Source of the DNA: Planctomycetia bacterium
GTDB taxonomy: Bacteria; Planctomycetota; Planctomycetia; Pirellulales; JACPPG01
DNA length: 64,000 nucleotides
Assembly (NCBI GenBank): GCA_016191115.1
Contig: JACPPG010000013.1
Span: 79,186 to 143,185, forward strand
Direction: 5' to 3'
The notes under the pieces were generated by a model that worked only from the letters and a program-made list of their open reading frames with translations, was not told the DNA's origin and searched no databases. A program made the translations under genes and the position numbers. Shown here piece after piece: positions 17,197 to 27,260 of the stretch (its first letter is position 1; every line of letters starts with the position of its first letter).

Positions 17197-18246
17197 ATGA
17201 ACGCCAGCGTTGAAATGCTGAACGCCTGGGCGGCCGGCTGGTCGGCGACGCTTCTGGCCGTGGTGTGGCAATCGACGATCCTGGCCGCGGCCGTGGGACT
17301 CGTGGCGGCCCTCCTGCGGCGGGCTTCGCCCACCGTGCGCTATTGGCTGTGGCAGATCGTGGCGATCAAGATTCTGCTCGCCCCCCTATGGACTCTCGCG
17401 GTCCCGCTGCCGTGGTTCGTCGAATCGCCGCCGCCGGCTCCCAAAATAACGGTGGCGGAGGAAGTGAGGATCGCCGCAGCGGCGCTTGAGGCGGAAACCG
17501 TCCAGATGCTCGACGAGCTGGCGCCGGCCAGCCACGGCGCGGCGCCCGGTGCGATTGCCGGTCATGGCAAGCCTGTTCCCGAAGTCCCTCGGGAAGCAGC
17601 GGCCCTCACCCCGCTTTCCTGGCGGGCCTGGCTGATGATCGCCTGGGCCGCGATTGTCGCGGGCGAGATCCTACTCATCGTCTGGCAGCGCGCGCGGCTC
17701 TCACGGCTGCTGCGCGACGCGCGGCCGGCGGAGTCGGAACTGGAGAAGCTGGTCGCGACCGCCGCCAGTCGGATCGGCCTCGCGCGGCGGCCGCGGGTGC
17801 TGCTCACGCCCGCGGAGTGCTCCCCCTTTGTGTGCGGCGTGTGGCGGCCGGCCGTCGTGCTGCCGCGGTCGCTTGCGGCGCTTGCGGTCGGCGGCGAGCT
17901 CGAGCCCGTGCTCGTTCATGAACTGGCGCATATCAAGCGTCGCGATTTGGTGTGGGGATGGATCCCGCTGGCCGCGCGGGCGCTGTACTTCTTCCACCCG
18001 GTCGTGCACTGGGTGGCGTTCCGCGTCCGCCTGGAAGCGGAGCTGGCCTGCGACGGCTGGGCCATGGCCACAAGCGGTCAGGGCCCCGGCGCCTACGCCA
18101 ACTTGCTCGTGCGGGTGGTGAGCCGGTTATCCGAGCCAGCGATGCTGCGGGCCGGCTCCGCGGCCGCGGCCCGCCTCGACGGCCACGAGCGGCTTGCCGC
18201 TGAAGAATCGTCTCTCCACCCCCCCCCTGACGCACAAACGGAGTAA
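17197..18246 (+). CDS. M56 family (BlaR1/MecR1-like) membrane metallopeptidase, apparently C-terminally shortened
   Basis: 349 aa. N-terminal membrane spans (WSATLLAVVWQSTILAAAVGL; YWLWQIVAIKILLAPLW) and one near residue 145-165 (LMIAWAAIVAGEILLIVW) precede the M56 zinc-protease core: HELAH at residues 241-245 and the downstream AELACDGWA block with the third ligand. In BlaR1 a further membrane helix and a periplasmic sensor follow. Here the frame ends soon after a run of nine Cs (18219-18227). Loss of one C would continue in frame into the next ORF, which begins with a membrane helix and a periplasmic domain. So this may be a frameshifted or phase-variable BlaR1-type protein. It lies downstream of blaI. 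Confidence 0.88.
   Translation: MNASVEMLNAWAAGWSATLLAVVWQSTILAAAVGLVAALLRRASPTVRYWLWQIVAIKILLAPLWTLAVPLPWFVESPPPAPKITVAEEVRIAAAALEAETVQMLDELAPASHGAAPGAIAGHGKPVPEVPREAAALTPLSWRAWLMIAWAAIVAGEILLIVWQRARLSRLLRDARPAESELEKLVATAASRIGLARRPRVLLTPAECSPFVCGVWRPAVVLPRSLAALAVGGELEPVLVHELAHIKRRDLVWGWIPLAARALYFFHPVVHWVAFRVRLEAELACDGWAMATSGQGPGAYANLLVRVVSRLSEPAMLRAGSAAAARLDGHERLAAEESSLHPPPDAQTE
18219..18227 (+). other. C9 homopolymer at the end of the M56 frame
   Basis: Nine consecutive Cs shortly before the M56 stop codon. A +1 slip, or loss of one C, joins the M56 frame to the downstream ORF. Confidence 0.7.
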
Positions 18247-18285
18247 ACGCATGCCACCAAAACCTGCCCGCTGCCGGCTGCCCGC

Positions 18286-18376
18286 TGCCTGCTGTTCCTT
18301 CGGCCCGTGGGCCACGGCGCTCGACACATCGTCCGTTTCGCACTTGAGCACATTCTGGAAAAGGAGAATGGCGATG
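18286..18376 (+). repeat. duplicated leader, copy 1
   Basis: 91 bp immediately upstream of and including the start region of the 18374 gene. It aligns without gaps to 19358-19448 (about 70 of 91 positions; the mismatches cluster in a central ~17-bp block). It ends in the same GGAGAATGGC-ATG ribosome-binding/start segment. Confidence 0.8.
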
Positions 18377-19312
18377 CTGCCGAGAACCGTGAATTCGATG
18401 GAACGATGGTCGCTGCGATCGGCAATGATCGCCGCAGGTGTCGCGATCCTGGCCTTGGCGACGCCGCTTGTGCACCTCACGCCCGAGGCGGTGGCTGCCC
18501 CGGATGCGGCGCCAGATGCGGCGAAGGATGACAAAGCCGCACAGGACGCGGCCGGCCAGCCGATTCGCGTCGAGCTGCCGGGCGGGGCGGTCGCCGAGGT
18601 CCTGGGAGTCAGCGAGCATCCTTCGAAGGACCAGCCGTGGTGGGCGCCCGACGGCAGCCTCACCGCGCCGCCGTATCGCGACTTCCCCCACCGCGTGCAC
18701 CCCGGCACCGGCGAGAAGACCCGCGAGGTCGCGATTCGGTGGATCAAGCGGCCGCCGGAGGTGACTGTCCGCCGGGAGATCGTGTCGGCGGGCTCAAATT
18801 GGAGCGGGGAGCCGCTCGATGCCACGGGTCAGCGATTGACTGACATCGAAACGGCGGCGCATGCATTCCGGGCCGGCGAGAAGACATGCACCGTTCGGTT
18901 CACCGTCGCGCCCGGGCCGTGGAAGACAGTCTCCGAGACGGACGGCCTACACAGCTTTTCGGTAGGCTATGAGAAATACACGTTCGCCTACGCGCCGGCC
19001 TACGAGCAGGATGGCGAGCTGCGGATCACCCTGTCCAGCAACGTGGTGGACGAGGACCTGCGCGTGGTGGCGATCGACGGGGAAGGACATGCGACGCCGG
19101 CGGCCGGATGGAGCCAAGGCGGTGGACGCGGCTTCTTGCAAACCACGGCCCACTTCCCCAAGCTGAAGGTGGCCGACGTGAAGGAATTCCAGGTCCAGGT
19201 CCGACCGCGAGAGATCGTCGAGGTCCGCGACGTGTCGCTCGTGCTAGGCGAGAAGACCACGCCCAAGGTCGTACTCGTCGATGGGCCATTGCCTGCGCGG
19301 CAAGTGCGCTGA
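18374..19312 (+). CDS. membrane-anchored periplasmic protein of unknown function next to the M56 sensor
   Basis: 312 aa from the ATG at 18374, which has AAGGAG 7 nt upstream; the frame is open upstream to 18194, overlapping the M56 gene. An N-terminal helix (LRSAMIAAGVAILALATPLV) is followed by a beta-rich extracytoplasmic domain (QPIRVELPGGAVAEVLGVS; VDEDLRVVAIDGEG; LKVADVKEFQVQVRPREIVEV) with no catalytic motif seen. 'KRRMAM...R..LRSAMIAAGVAILALATP' resembles the last membrane segment of planctomycete M56 proteins, supporting descent from the sensor part of a BlaR1-like receptor. Confidence 0.7.
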   Translation: MLPRTVNSMERWSLRSAMIAAGVAILALATPLVHLTPEAVAAPDAAPDAAKDDKAAQDAAGQPIRVELPGGAVAEVLGVSEHPSKDQPWWAPDGSLTAPPYRDFPHRVHPGTGEKTREVAIRWIKRPPEVTVRREIVSAGSNWSGEPLDATGQRLTDIETAAHAFRAGEKTCTVRFTVAPGPWKTVSETDGLHSFSVGYEKYTFAYAPAYEQDGELRITLSSNVVDEDLRVVAIDGEGHATPAAGWSQGGGRGFLQTTAHFPKLKVADVKEFQVQVRPREIVEVRDVSLVLGEKTTPKVVLVDGPLPARQVR

Positions 19313-19357
19313 GATCTATCCCATGTCTACACGAACCGTGAACCAACCGCTGGGTAC

Positions 19358-19448
19358 TGCCTACTCTTCCTTCGGTCCGTGGGCCACGGCGCTCGATAGC
19401 CGCAGCGCCGATGAGTTGAGCACTTTCTGGAAACGGAGAATGGCCATG
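19358..19448 (+). repeat. duplicated leader, copy 2
   Basis: Direct repeat of 18286-18376 with an offset of 1072 bp and no gaps. It precedes the STN-domain gene and supplies its RBS and start. Confidence 0.8.
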
Positions 19449-20312
19449 ATCCCCAATTTGAGCAGTTCAACGCAGCGAGTGCCCCGGCGGATTGCGCTGG
19501 TGCTGGCGACCGTGGCGGTGGCCGCGTTGGCGGCGCCGACCGTGTACCTGGTGAGCGGCGGCCACGCCCAGGCCGGCGACCGGCCGGACGCGTCCATCGC
19601 GACGGACAAGCTGGCACCGCAGCCAGAGTTCCTGCCTCCTCTGGCGGCCAGCGAGGAGCGCATCCTGGCGGCACTTGAGGAGCCGACGGAGCTGGAGCTT
19701 CAGGAGACGTCGCTCTCCGACACCGCCGACTTCATCAAGAGAAAGCACAGGATAGAAGTCCAGATCGACCAAAAGGCCTTAAGCGATCTGGACCTGGACG
19801 CGGCGACGACGCACATCACTAACAGCTTCAAAGGCATCACGCTGAAGTCAGCGCTCAAGCTGCTTCTGAAGCCGTTCGACTTGACGTTTGTGGTGGACAA
19901 CGAGGTTCTGCTCTTCACTTCGAAAACGGAGGCCGAGGCACGCATTGTGACGCGCACGTATCCTGTGGGGGACCTGCTCGACGGGCAGGATGCCGACGCG
20001 TATGAAGCGCTCGTGGAAGCCATCACCGGCACGATCGAGCCGAACACCTGGAGCGAGAAGGAAAAAGGCGCGCCGGGCGCCATCAAGGTCGTGAAGGGTT
20101 CAAGGAGCGTGGTCATCACGCACAACCACGAGATGCACGACAAGGTGCTGACCCTGCTCCGCTCTCTCCGCAAGGCACGCGGTTTCCCCGTGCCGGACCG
20201 CGCGCCCGCGCAGCCAACGCCCAAGCCTGCGCCCGCGGCGACGCCCGCCCCGGCGAAGGCGCCGAACAATGCGGCCCCGGCCAAACCCGCTAATGAAGAC
20301 CCGTTCGGGTGA
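19446..20312 (+). CDS. exported/anchored protein with an STN (secretin/TonB short N-terminal)-like domain
   Basis: 288 aa from the ATG at 19446. An N-terminal helix (IALVLATVAVAALAAPTVYLV) is followed by 'ELELQETSLSDTADFIKRKH', 'LKSALKLLLKPFDLTFVVDN' and 'VLLFTSKTEAEARIVTRTYP'. This is the pattern of the STN-like module planctomycetes often attach to secretin or BlaR-linked proteins. The C-terminus is a Pro/Ala-rich linker. It shares its 5' leader with the preceding gene, implying a duplicated module in one blaI-M56 operon. The role is probably sensory or structural in the periplasm; unproven. Confidence 0.72.
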   Translation: MIPNLSSSTQRVPRRIALVLATVAVAALAAPTVYLVSGGHAQAGDRPDASIATDKLAPQPEFLPPLAASEERILAALEEPTELELQETSLSDTADFIKRKHRIEVQIDQKALSDLDLDAATTHITNSFKGITLKSALKLLLKPFDLTFVVDNEVLLFTSKTEAEARIVTRTYPVGDLLDGQDADAYEALVEAITGTIEPNTWSEKEKGAPGAIKVVKGSRSVVITHNHEMHDKVLTLLRSLRKARGFPVPDRAPAQPTPKPAPAATPAPAKAPNNAAPAKPANEDPFG

Positions 20313-20384
20313 GGGGCGAATGGAAGTATGATCGCGCCGCGCACTGCTTCTGACGAAGCAGTGGCACACGCCTGCCGGCCGCTC

Positions 20385-21743
<1,359 letters not shown>

Positions 21744-22189
21744 CCAGGTCAGTTCCTGCCGTTGGCTAAAACAAAAACAAACGAAGCAATCGATATGCCG
21801 GCAGCATCTCTGCTAACCGGCAGGCGGCGGGATTCTGCTCTTTCATTGCCGGAAGTCGTGGCAGAGTCATCATTTTCATCGCCCGCCCCAGGGGGCGGAC
21901 CGGTTCGCCTGTTGTGTGCGGCCGGGCCACGACAAGTGTGCGAATCCGCACGTTTCTTTGATTCTAGCGTGCGGAGATTCCCGTCCCACGCTGGGGACGG
22001 GCGGCGGTGCGAACGAGCGACCGCAAGTCGCGACGAGCGTGGGACTTTGGTGGCGGCACCACGGTCCCACCGCCATGCCGGCCGAAAACGGCGCAGCGGC
22101 GGCACGAACCGTGCACCGTGGTTATTGGCCGCAACCAAATATGCATCGCCAAGCCTATTGCCGCCGAATCCCGACGCAGGAGAAGACCC
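21744..22189. other. 446-bp divergent intergenic region
   Basis: No gene recognised between the response regulator and the Usp gene. It is GC-rich with scattered short dyads. I looked for a TGGCAC-N5-TTGC sigma-54 promoter and did not find one. Confidence 0.5.
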
Positions 22190-23350
22190 ATGACTGCCGC
22201 GAAACACATCTTGTTGGCCACCGACTTTCGTCCCGCGGCCCAGCAGGCGGCCGAGGTGGCCATTGAGTTGGCCTGGGCCTTGGGCTCGCGCGTCAATCTT
22301 TTGCACGTCGTTGAGCCGATACCCAGTTGGCCCGTGTCGGAACATCAGCAGCGCGAGTGGGCGGCCGAGTTGCTTGACGGGATTCGCGACACACTTGCCA
22401 AGCGCGACGTTGCCGTCGCTGAGCCGGTTGTCGAAATTGGCCCGATCGCGACCACGATCGTCCGGCACGCCGAAAGCGTCGACGCCGATCTGATTCTGGT
22501 CGGCGTTGGCGATCGCTCCGCGTACGGACGGTTGACGCCTGGCCCCGTGGCCCAGGCGGTGGTCGAGCATGCCAATGCACCGGTCCTGGTCGTGTTGCCC
22601 GGCGCGCCGGCCGCGACCTTCCGGAAGATCCTGTGCGCAGTCGACCATTCTGATGCGTCGCGGCGGGCACTGGGCAACGCCATTCGGCTGGCCGCCGCGT
22701 TCGAGGCCCAGTTGGTCGTCTTGACGGTCGTTCCACCGGTACACTGGTACGACGTGGCGGCGGCCGTCCCGTCGGTCACGTGGTTTGCCGGCGAAACGCG
22801 CCCCCTGGCGGAAGCGGCGAAGGTCCGGCATGAAGAAACCTGGCGGGACGACTTCGAGGAGTTCCTAGAGGACGCGGACTTCGCTGAAGTCTCTTGGGTC
22901 AAGGAAGTTCGCTCAGGCAGCCCCGATCACGAGATCGTAACGGCCGCGAAGGAGCACGGCTGCGATTTGATCGTGATGGGCTCGACCGGTCGCGGGGCGC
23001 TCGCCAGAGCACTGATGGGCGGCGTGGCCCGCCGCGTCCTGCAATCGCTGCCGTGCTCGTTATTGAGCGTTGGGAAGGAAGACTTGCTCGACGAGCGTTA
23101 TGCGGACGAAGTGCGGGTGACAAACCTGCTGTTCGCCGAGGCCCAGGAGCTATTGGCCGCGAAATCGCTCGAGGCGGCGCTCGTGAAATTCAACCAGGTT
23201 CTGTCGCACAACCCCTACCATATTCCGGCCCTTGAGGGGCGCGCCACGGTCTGCGAGCGGCTCGGCCAGACGGAACGCGCGGCGCGATGCCGGTTGCGGG
23301 CCGACGCCCTGCGGAACTCGTTGTCCATGCACCACGCCGATGCATCGTGA
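22190..23350 (+). CDS. tandem universal stress protein (two Usp domains)
   Basis: 386 aa from the ATG at 22190 (RBS AGGAGA). Usp domain 1 is at ~3-145 (ILLATDFRPAAQQAAEVAIE ... VVEHANAPVLVVLPG). Domain 2 is at ~150-300 (KILCAVDHSDASRRALGNAI ... DLIVMGSTGRGALARALMGG, the G2xG9G(S/T) nucleotide-binding type). A ~80-residue helical C-terminal extension is TPR-like (ELLAAKSLEAALVKFNQVLSHNPYHIPALEGRATV). Cytoplasmic stress protein, probably ATP-binding via domain 2; the TPR-like tail suggests a protein partner. Confidence 0.9.
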   Translation: MTAAKHILLATDFRPAAQQAAEVAIELAWALGSRVNLLHVVEPIPSWPVSEHQQREWAAELLDGIRDTLAKRDVAVAEPVVEIGPIATTIVRHAESVDADLILVGVGDRSAYGRLTPGPVAQAVVEHANAPVLVVLPGAPAATFRKILCAVDHSDASRRALGNAIRLAAAFEAQLVVLTVVPPVHWYDVAAAVPSVTWFAGETRPLAEAAKVRHEETWRDDFEEFLEDADFAEVSWVKEVRSGSPDHEIVTAAKEHGCDLIVMGSTGRGALARALMGGVARRVLQSLPCSLLSVGKEDLLDERYADEVRVTNLLFAEAQELLAAKSLEAALVKFNQVLSHNPYHIPALEGRATVCERLGQTERAARCRLRADALRNSLSMHHADAS

Positions 23351-23494
23351 GGACGATTTCCAGGCGCGATCGCTGCCGAACGCTCCGCGGTGGACCGCCC
23401 GAGCGCGGCAGCGCCCGACAATGGCAAATGGGCAGCCGCCGACGCCACGCCCCCTGGGAGGCCATCCCAGCAGGCCCTATGCCAATCGCTCCCC

Positions 23495-23642
23495 CAGGGC
23501 CATTCTGTTTTCAAAATGGCGAGGCGGGAAAATGGGACTGGCTCCGAGCATAAACAGCGCAAGTCCTTTCAGACCAACGTTGCGTCTCGGTGCCTGTCCC
23601 ACTTTCCCGCCGGTGCGCCGCCGGCAAGCTTGAATCTGTGAA
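23495..23642 (+). mobile_element. MITE-like element, copy B (right end diverged)
   Basis: Same element as copy A with one T missing in the T-run. It is conserved through the internal arms to AATCTGTGAA, but the outer right terminal repeat is not recognisable and no clean target duplication is seen. It lies between the Usp gene and moaA. Confidence 0.85.
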
Positions 23643-23679
23643 ATAATTCGCTGAGCGCTCCATCAGCTATAATGCCCGT

Positions 23680-24693
23680 ATGCCGTGTGAACCATCCATC
23701 GCTGGGCCGCTTGTTGACGGGTTCGGCCGCGTGCACAACAGCCTGCGGATCAGCGTCACCGACCGCTGCAACATCCGCTGCTTCTACTGCATGCCCGCCG
23801 AGAACGTACGGTTCAAGCCCCGCCGGGAGATCCTCACCTTCGAGGAAATCGAACGCTTCACGCGCGTCGTCACCCGGCTGGGCGTCAATAAGTTGCGGCT
23901 CACTGGCGGTGAACCGCTCGTGCGGCACAATCTCGACCGGCTCGTGGCCAGGCTCGCCGAGGTGCCAGGCATCGAAGATATCGCGCTGACAACCAACGGC
24001 ATCTTGCTGGCCGAGCAGGCCGGGGCCCTCAAGGATGCCGGTCTCGGCCGCTTGAACGTCAGCCTTGATGCGCTCGATGCCGAGACGTTCCGGCAGATCA
24101 GCCGCCGCGACGGGTTCGAGCGGATCCTTGCCGGTCTGTTCGAGGCGCAGCGCGTCGGCTTCGCGCGGATCAAGCTCAACGCGGTGGCGATCCGCGGCAT
24201 TACCGAGGCGCAGATCGTCCCCTTGGCGCGGTTCGCCCGTCGCCACGGATTTGAGCTGCGATTCATCGAGTTCATGCCGCTCGACGCCGACGGAAAATGG
24301 GACAATTCGCAGGTCCTTTCGGGCGACGAAATCCGGCGGGTGCTCGAGGATGAAGTGGGGCCGATCGAGCCCTTGCCCGTCGGCGATCCGAGCCAGCCGG
24401 CCACCGACTACCGCTTTGTCGACGGCGAAGGGACGATCGGCTTCATCAACCCGGTGACGCAGCCGTTTTGCGGCGATTGCAACCGGCTGCGTCTGACGGC
24501 TGAGGGGCAGATGCGCAACTGCCTATTTTCCACGGTCGAGTGGGACGCGCGGGCGGTCATGCGCGGCGGCGGCAGCGATGACGAGCTGGCCGAGCTGGTT
24601 GTGTCGTGCGTCGGCGCCAAAAAAGCCGGCCACGGCATCAACAGCGACGAATTCATCAAGCCCCAGCGAGCAATGTTCCAGATCGGCGGGTAG
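23680..24693 (+). CDS. moaA: GTP 3',8-cyclase MoaA (molybdenum cofactor biosynthesis)
   Basis: 337 aa. A radical-SAM enzyme converting GTP to 3',8-cyclo-7,8-dihydro-GTP, the first step of molybdopterin synthesis. The N-terminal [4Fe-4S] SAM cluster motif is CNIRCFYC (C30, C34, C37). The C-terminal second cluster is CGDCNRL plus the later Cys in MRNCLF. The C-terminus ends in the conserved QIGG (Gly-Gly tail). The usual KLRLTGGEP segment is present (NKLRLTGGEPLVR). No other Moco gene is in the window. Confidence 0.97.
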   Translation: MPCEPSIAGPLVDGFGRVHNSLRISVTDRCNIRCFYCMPAENVRFKPRREILTFEEIERFTRVVTRLGVNKLRLTGGEPLVRHNLDRLVARLAEVPGIEDIALTTNGILLAEQAGALKDAGLGRLNVSLDALDAETFRQISRRDGFERILAGLFEAQRVGFARIKLNAVAIRGITEAQIVPLARFARRHGFELRFIEFMPLDADGKWDNSQVLSGDEIRRVLEDEVGPIEPLPVGDPSQPATDYRFVDGEGTIGFINPVTQPFCGDCNRLRLTAEGQMRNCLFSTVEWDARAVMRGGGSDDELAELVVSCVGAKKAGHGINSDEFIKPQRAMFQIGG

Positions 24694-24735
24694 TAGTCGG
24701 CCGATTTGCAGACGACCAAAGGGCGGTGCCTACGC

Positions 24736-24880
24736 CAAGGCCATTCTGTTTTTCAAAATGGCGAGGCGGGAAAATGGGACTGGCTCCGAGCATAAACAGC
24801 GCAAGTCCTTTCAGACCAACGTTGCGTCTCGGTGCCTGTCCCACTTTCCCGCCGGTGCCCCGCCGGCCAGCTTAAATCTC
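24736..24880 (+). mobile_element. MITE-like element, copy C (right end lost)
   Basis: Starts CAAGGCCATTCTG and is conserved up to CCGGCCAGCTTAAATCT, after which similarity stops inside the downstream gene. The right terminal repeat is missing. It overlaps the only available 5' end of the His/Cys-rich ORF. Confidence 0.82.
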
Positions 24881-25242
24881 TTGCTTGTTTGGGCCTGGTC
24901 GCTTACGTCGCGGCCGGTAGCACGGCAGTGCTGTTTCATGACCCGGCGGCGCATGGCTGCCGGATGTGCCCGCTTCCGGATCGCCACGGTCACGACGACG
25001 CAAGCACGTGCGAGCATCTCGCGACCGGCGACGACTCTCAGCCCGGCCATTCGCACGATCATTCCTCTCCGGACGGCTGCGCGGCATGCCGCTGGCTGGC
25101 CCAGACGCCGGCGCCGGTCGCGCAGGACGTGCTCGTGCTGTCGCACGAGTTGAGCCTGCCTGTCGCCGGTATCGACTATCTCGCGCCCGAGCCGGTTGCT
25201 CCGGTTCGCTGGCATTCTCGAGCGCCACCTGCCGTGCGCTAA
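24832..25242 (+). CDS. His/Cys-rich exported protein whose 5' end lies in a MITE (DUF2946-like)
   Basis: Up to 136 aa if the GTG at 24832 (inside MITE copy C) is used. A hydrophobic stretch (LACLGLVAYVAAGSTAVLF) resembles a signal or membrane segment. It is followed by His/Cys-rich sequence (HGCRMCPLPDRHGHDD; HSHDHSSPDGCAACRWL) that could bind metal, as in small DUF2946-type proteins. The native start may have been replaced or lost when the element inserted. The function is not known; metal binding is inference from composition. Confidence 0.5.
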   Translation: MPVPLSRRCPAGQLKSLACLGLVAYVAAGSTAVLFHDPAAHGCRMCPLPDRHGHDDASTCEHLATGDDSQPGHSHDHSSPDGCAACRWLAQTPAPVAQDVLVLSHELSLPVAGIDYLAPEPVAPVRWHSRAPPAVR

Positions 25243-25523
25243 CTTGCGGTGTGCTCCTCATAGTCGCGCGCTGTCGCTGCGCGGCCGTGTTTGCGCGCTA
25301 TGACGGGTGCTCGCCGGCATTCCCCGGTGGCTAGCTTTTGGGCGTTTGCCGTGTGTGAATGCGCGAACGTGGCGCGATAGAGTCTCGAACTTAACGAGAT
25401 GACATTATGTGCTCTTTTGATAAACAGAGCCGTCCAAGCTGCCCGATCGCCGATTTTCGGCGCGCCCCCTCGCCCCGGCCCCCTCCCGCGAGGGTAGAGG
25501 GAGAGGACGCGCTGCGCGGCACT

Positions 25524-26396
25524 GTGAAACGCCAGGTGGAATCTCGAAGCGCCTTTACGCTCGTCGAGCTTTTGGTCGTGATCGCGATCATCGGCGTGCT
25601 GATTGCGCTGCTGCTCCCGGCGGTGCAAGCCGCGCGGTCGGCGGCGCGCCGCACCGCCTGCAAGAACAACCTGAAGCAGATCGGGCTCGCGCTATCGACG
25701 TACGCCGACGTTCATGGAACCTTCCCTGCCGGTTGGATCGGATTCGATCCGGTCGCGCGGTTGCCGCACCCCGAGGGCGCGACAGGATGGTCGTGGAACG
25801 CCCTGCTGCTGCCATACATGGAGCACGGGACCGTCTGGAGCGGACTGATTCATTTCGATCGTCCTGTCGCTGACCCGGTGCACCAGGCGGCCCGTGTGAC
25901 AGTGTTGCCGATGTTCCAGTGCCCCGAGGACCCAGGCGACCGCACGTTCGACGCGGTGCTCGCCGAGCTGGCCGCGGCGAACTACGTCGGCGCATTTGGC
26001 ACAGACGATATCGACGACTGCACGGGTATGTCGCCCGGCTCGACATGCGCCAGCAACGGCGTGCTGTTTCACAATAGCGGCGTGCGGTTGGCCGAAATCA
26101 CCGACGGGCTGAGCCACACGTTCGTCGTCGGTGAACGGTCGTCCCGGCTGGGGTATTCCACGTGGGTCGGCGTTGTGCCCGGCGGCGACGGCGCCATTGT
26201 GCGCATCGTGGGCAGCTTCGATCACACGCCCAACCACCCCACCGGCCACTTCGACGATTTCGGCAGCTATCATCCCGGCGGCTGCCACTTCGTGATGGGA
26301 GACGGATCGGTGCAATTCGTGTCGCAGTTGGTGGCACTGTCGGTCTATCAGGCCCATGCCACGCGCTCGGCAGGCGACATCGCGACGGAGTTTTGA
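25524..26396 (+). CDS. DUF1559 (type II secretion pseudopilin-like) protein
   Basis: 290 aa from the GTG at 25524; an upstream ATG at 25407 would add a Pro-rich stretch that looks like intergenic repeat. The prepilin-type signal is AFTLVELLVVIAIIGVLIAL followed by LPAVQAARSAARR, the hallmark of the greatly expanded planctomycete DUF1559 family. The C-terminal H-X9-DG block is present (YHPGGCHFVMGDGSVQFVS). It is expected to be processed by a prepilin peptidase and anchored in the inner membrane; its exact function is unknown. Confidence 0.9.
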   Translation: MKRQVESRSAFTLVELLVVIAIIGVLIALLLPAVQAARSAARRTACKNNLKQIGLALSTYADVHGTFPAGWIGFDPVARLPHPEGATGWSWNALLLPYMEHGTVWSGLIHFDRPVADPVHQAARVTVLPMFQCPEDPGDRTFDAVLAELAAANYVGAFGTDDIDDCTGMSPGSTCASNGVLFHNSGVRLAEITDGLSHTFVVGERSSRLGYSTWVGVVPGGDGAIVRIVGSFDHTPNHPTGHFDDFGSYHPGGCHFVMGDGSVQFVSQLVALSVYQAHATRSAGDIATEF

Positions 26397-26416
26397 GCCC
26401 GTTGCTGCGAGAGAAG

Positions 26417-26541
26417 GATCCGCAGATTGCGCAGGTTGCGCAGATTTCCGGTCGGCAGCGCGACGAAGCGCGAAGCGACGAGGCCTGGCGCCCATCCCCT
26501 TCGATTCCACATCTGCGCAATCTGCGCAATCCGCGGATCAC
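26417..26541. repeat. imperfect palindromic repeat, 'ATCCGCAGATT' family, copy 1
   Basis: The left arm (GGATCCGCAGATTGCGCAGG) and right arm (CAATCTGCGCAATCCGCGGA) are complementary and built of iterated GCGCAGATT units. The centre differs from the second copy at 57012-57126. Confidence 0.75.
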
Positions 26542-26617
26542 TTGATGCACTTACCGCGATTGACCGCCGTGGCCGGCCGTGGCTATCATCCCCGCCCGGT
26601 TTGATTCCCGTCAGGGC

Positions 26618-27238
26618 ATGAGGCTGCGCACTTTGGACACAAGGTGGAGAACGTTCCGTGCGTCGATTCTCTTACCGGCGGTGTTCCTCATTTCGCTCGC
26701 GTCGGGTTGCGCGGCCTTCAAGGCGTCGCAGCAGCCAGCGAAGAAGAACCTGGGCGTTCTGAGCCAGGGCACGCCGCGGACCCACGTCATCGCCGAATTG
26801 GGGGCGCCCGTGTGGAGCGACAACCGCGGCCCCGACACCGTCGACGTGTTCGCCTTCAAGCAGGGTTACTGCAAGCCTGTGAAGGCCGGCCGGGCGCTGG
26901 TCCATGCGGCGGGGGACGTGATGACCTTCGGCCTGTGGGAAGTTGTCGGGATACCGGCCGAAACCCTGATCGACGGCACCGACGTGAAGGTCGAGGTGCA
27001 CTACGACCACGACCAGGTCGTTGAGCGCGTCGACGTGATCGCCGGCGAGAAGGCGATCAACCCGCCCAAGCTCTTCGCCTGGCATCCTCGTCAATCGACG
27101 AAGTCCGCCGCGGCGTCGGAAACCGCCATAGCAGCCGATGCCAAGCCCTCTTCCGCCGTCCGACCGGCCGCGGCCATCGTCGCCGACGAGGCGGATTCCG
27201 AGGAGATGGCGGTGAGCGATTCGCCCACGCGGCGGTGA
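26618..27238 (+). CDS. putative lipoprotein, SmpA/BamE-like
   Basis: 206 aa from the ATG at 26618. A basic N-terminus and hydrophobic core end in a lipobox (ISLASGC), so it is probably lipid-anchored. After the Cys, 'VLSQGTPRTHVIAELGAPVW' resembles the BamE/SmpA pattern in which a short helix precedes 'LG.P'. The C-terminal third is Ala-rich and probably disordered. The BamE-like fold is inference; no bam genes are adjacent. Confidence 0.68.
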   Translation: MRLRTLDTRWRTFRASILLPAVFLISLASGCAAFKASQQPAKKNLGVLSQGTPRTHVIAELGAPVWSDNRGPDTVDVFAFKQGYCKPVKAGRALVHAAGDVMTFGLWEVVGIPAETLIDGTDVKVEVHYDHDQVVERVDVIAGEKAINPPKLFAWHPRQSTKSAAASETAIAADAKPSSAVRPAAAIVADEADSEEMAVSDSPTRR

Positions 27239-27260
27239 GCGGCCGAGCCATGCGGGCCGG

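Noticed and set aside
21744..22189. Sigma-54 promoter between the NtrC-type regulator and the Usp gene
   Set aside because: No TGGCAC-N5-TTGC match was found on either strand.
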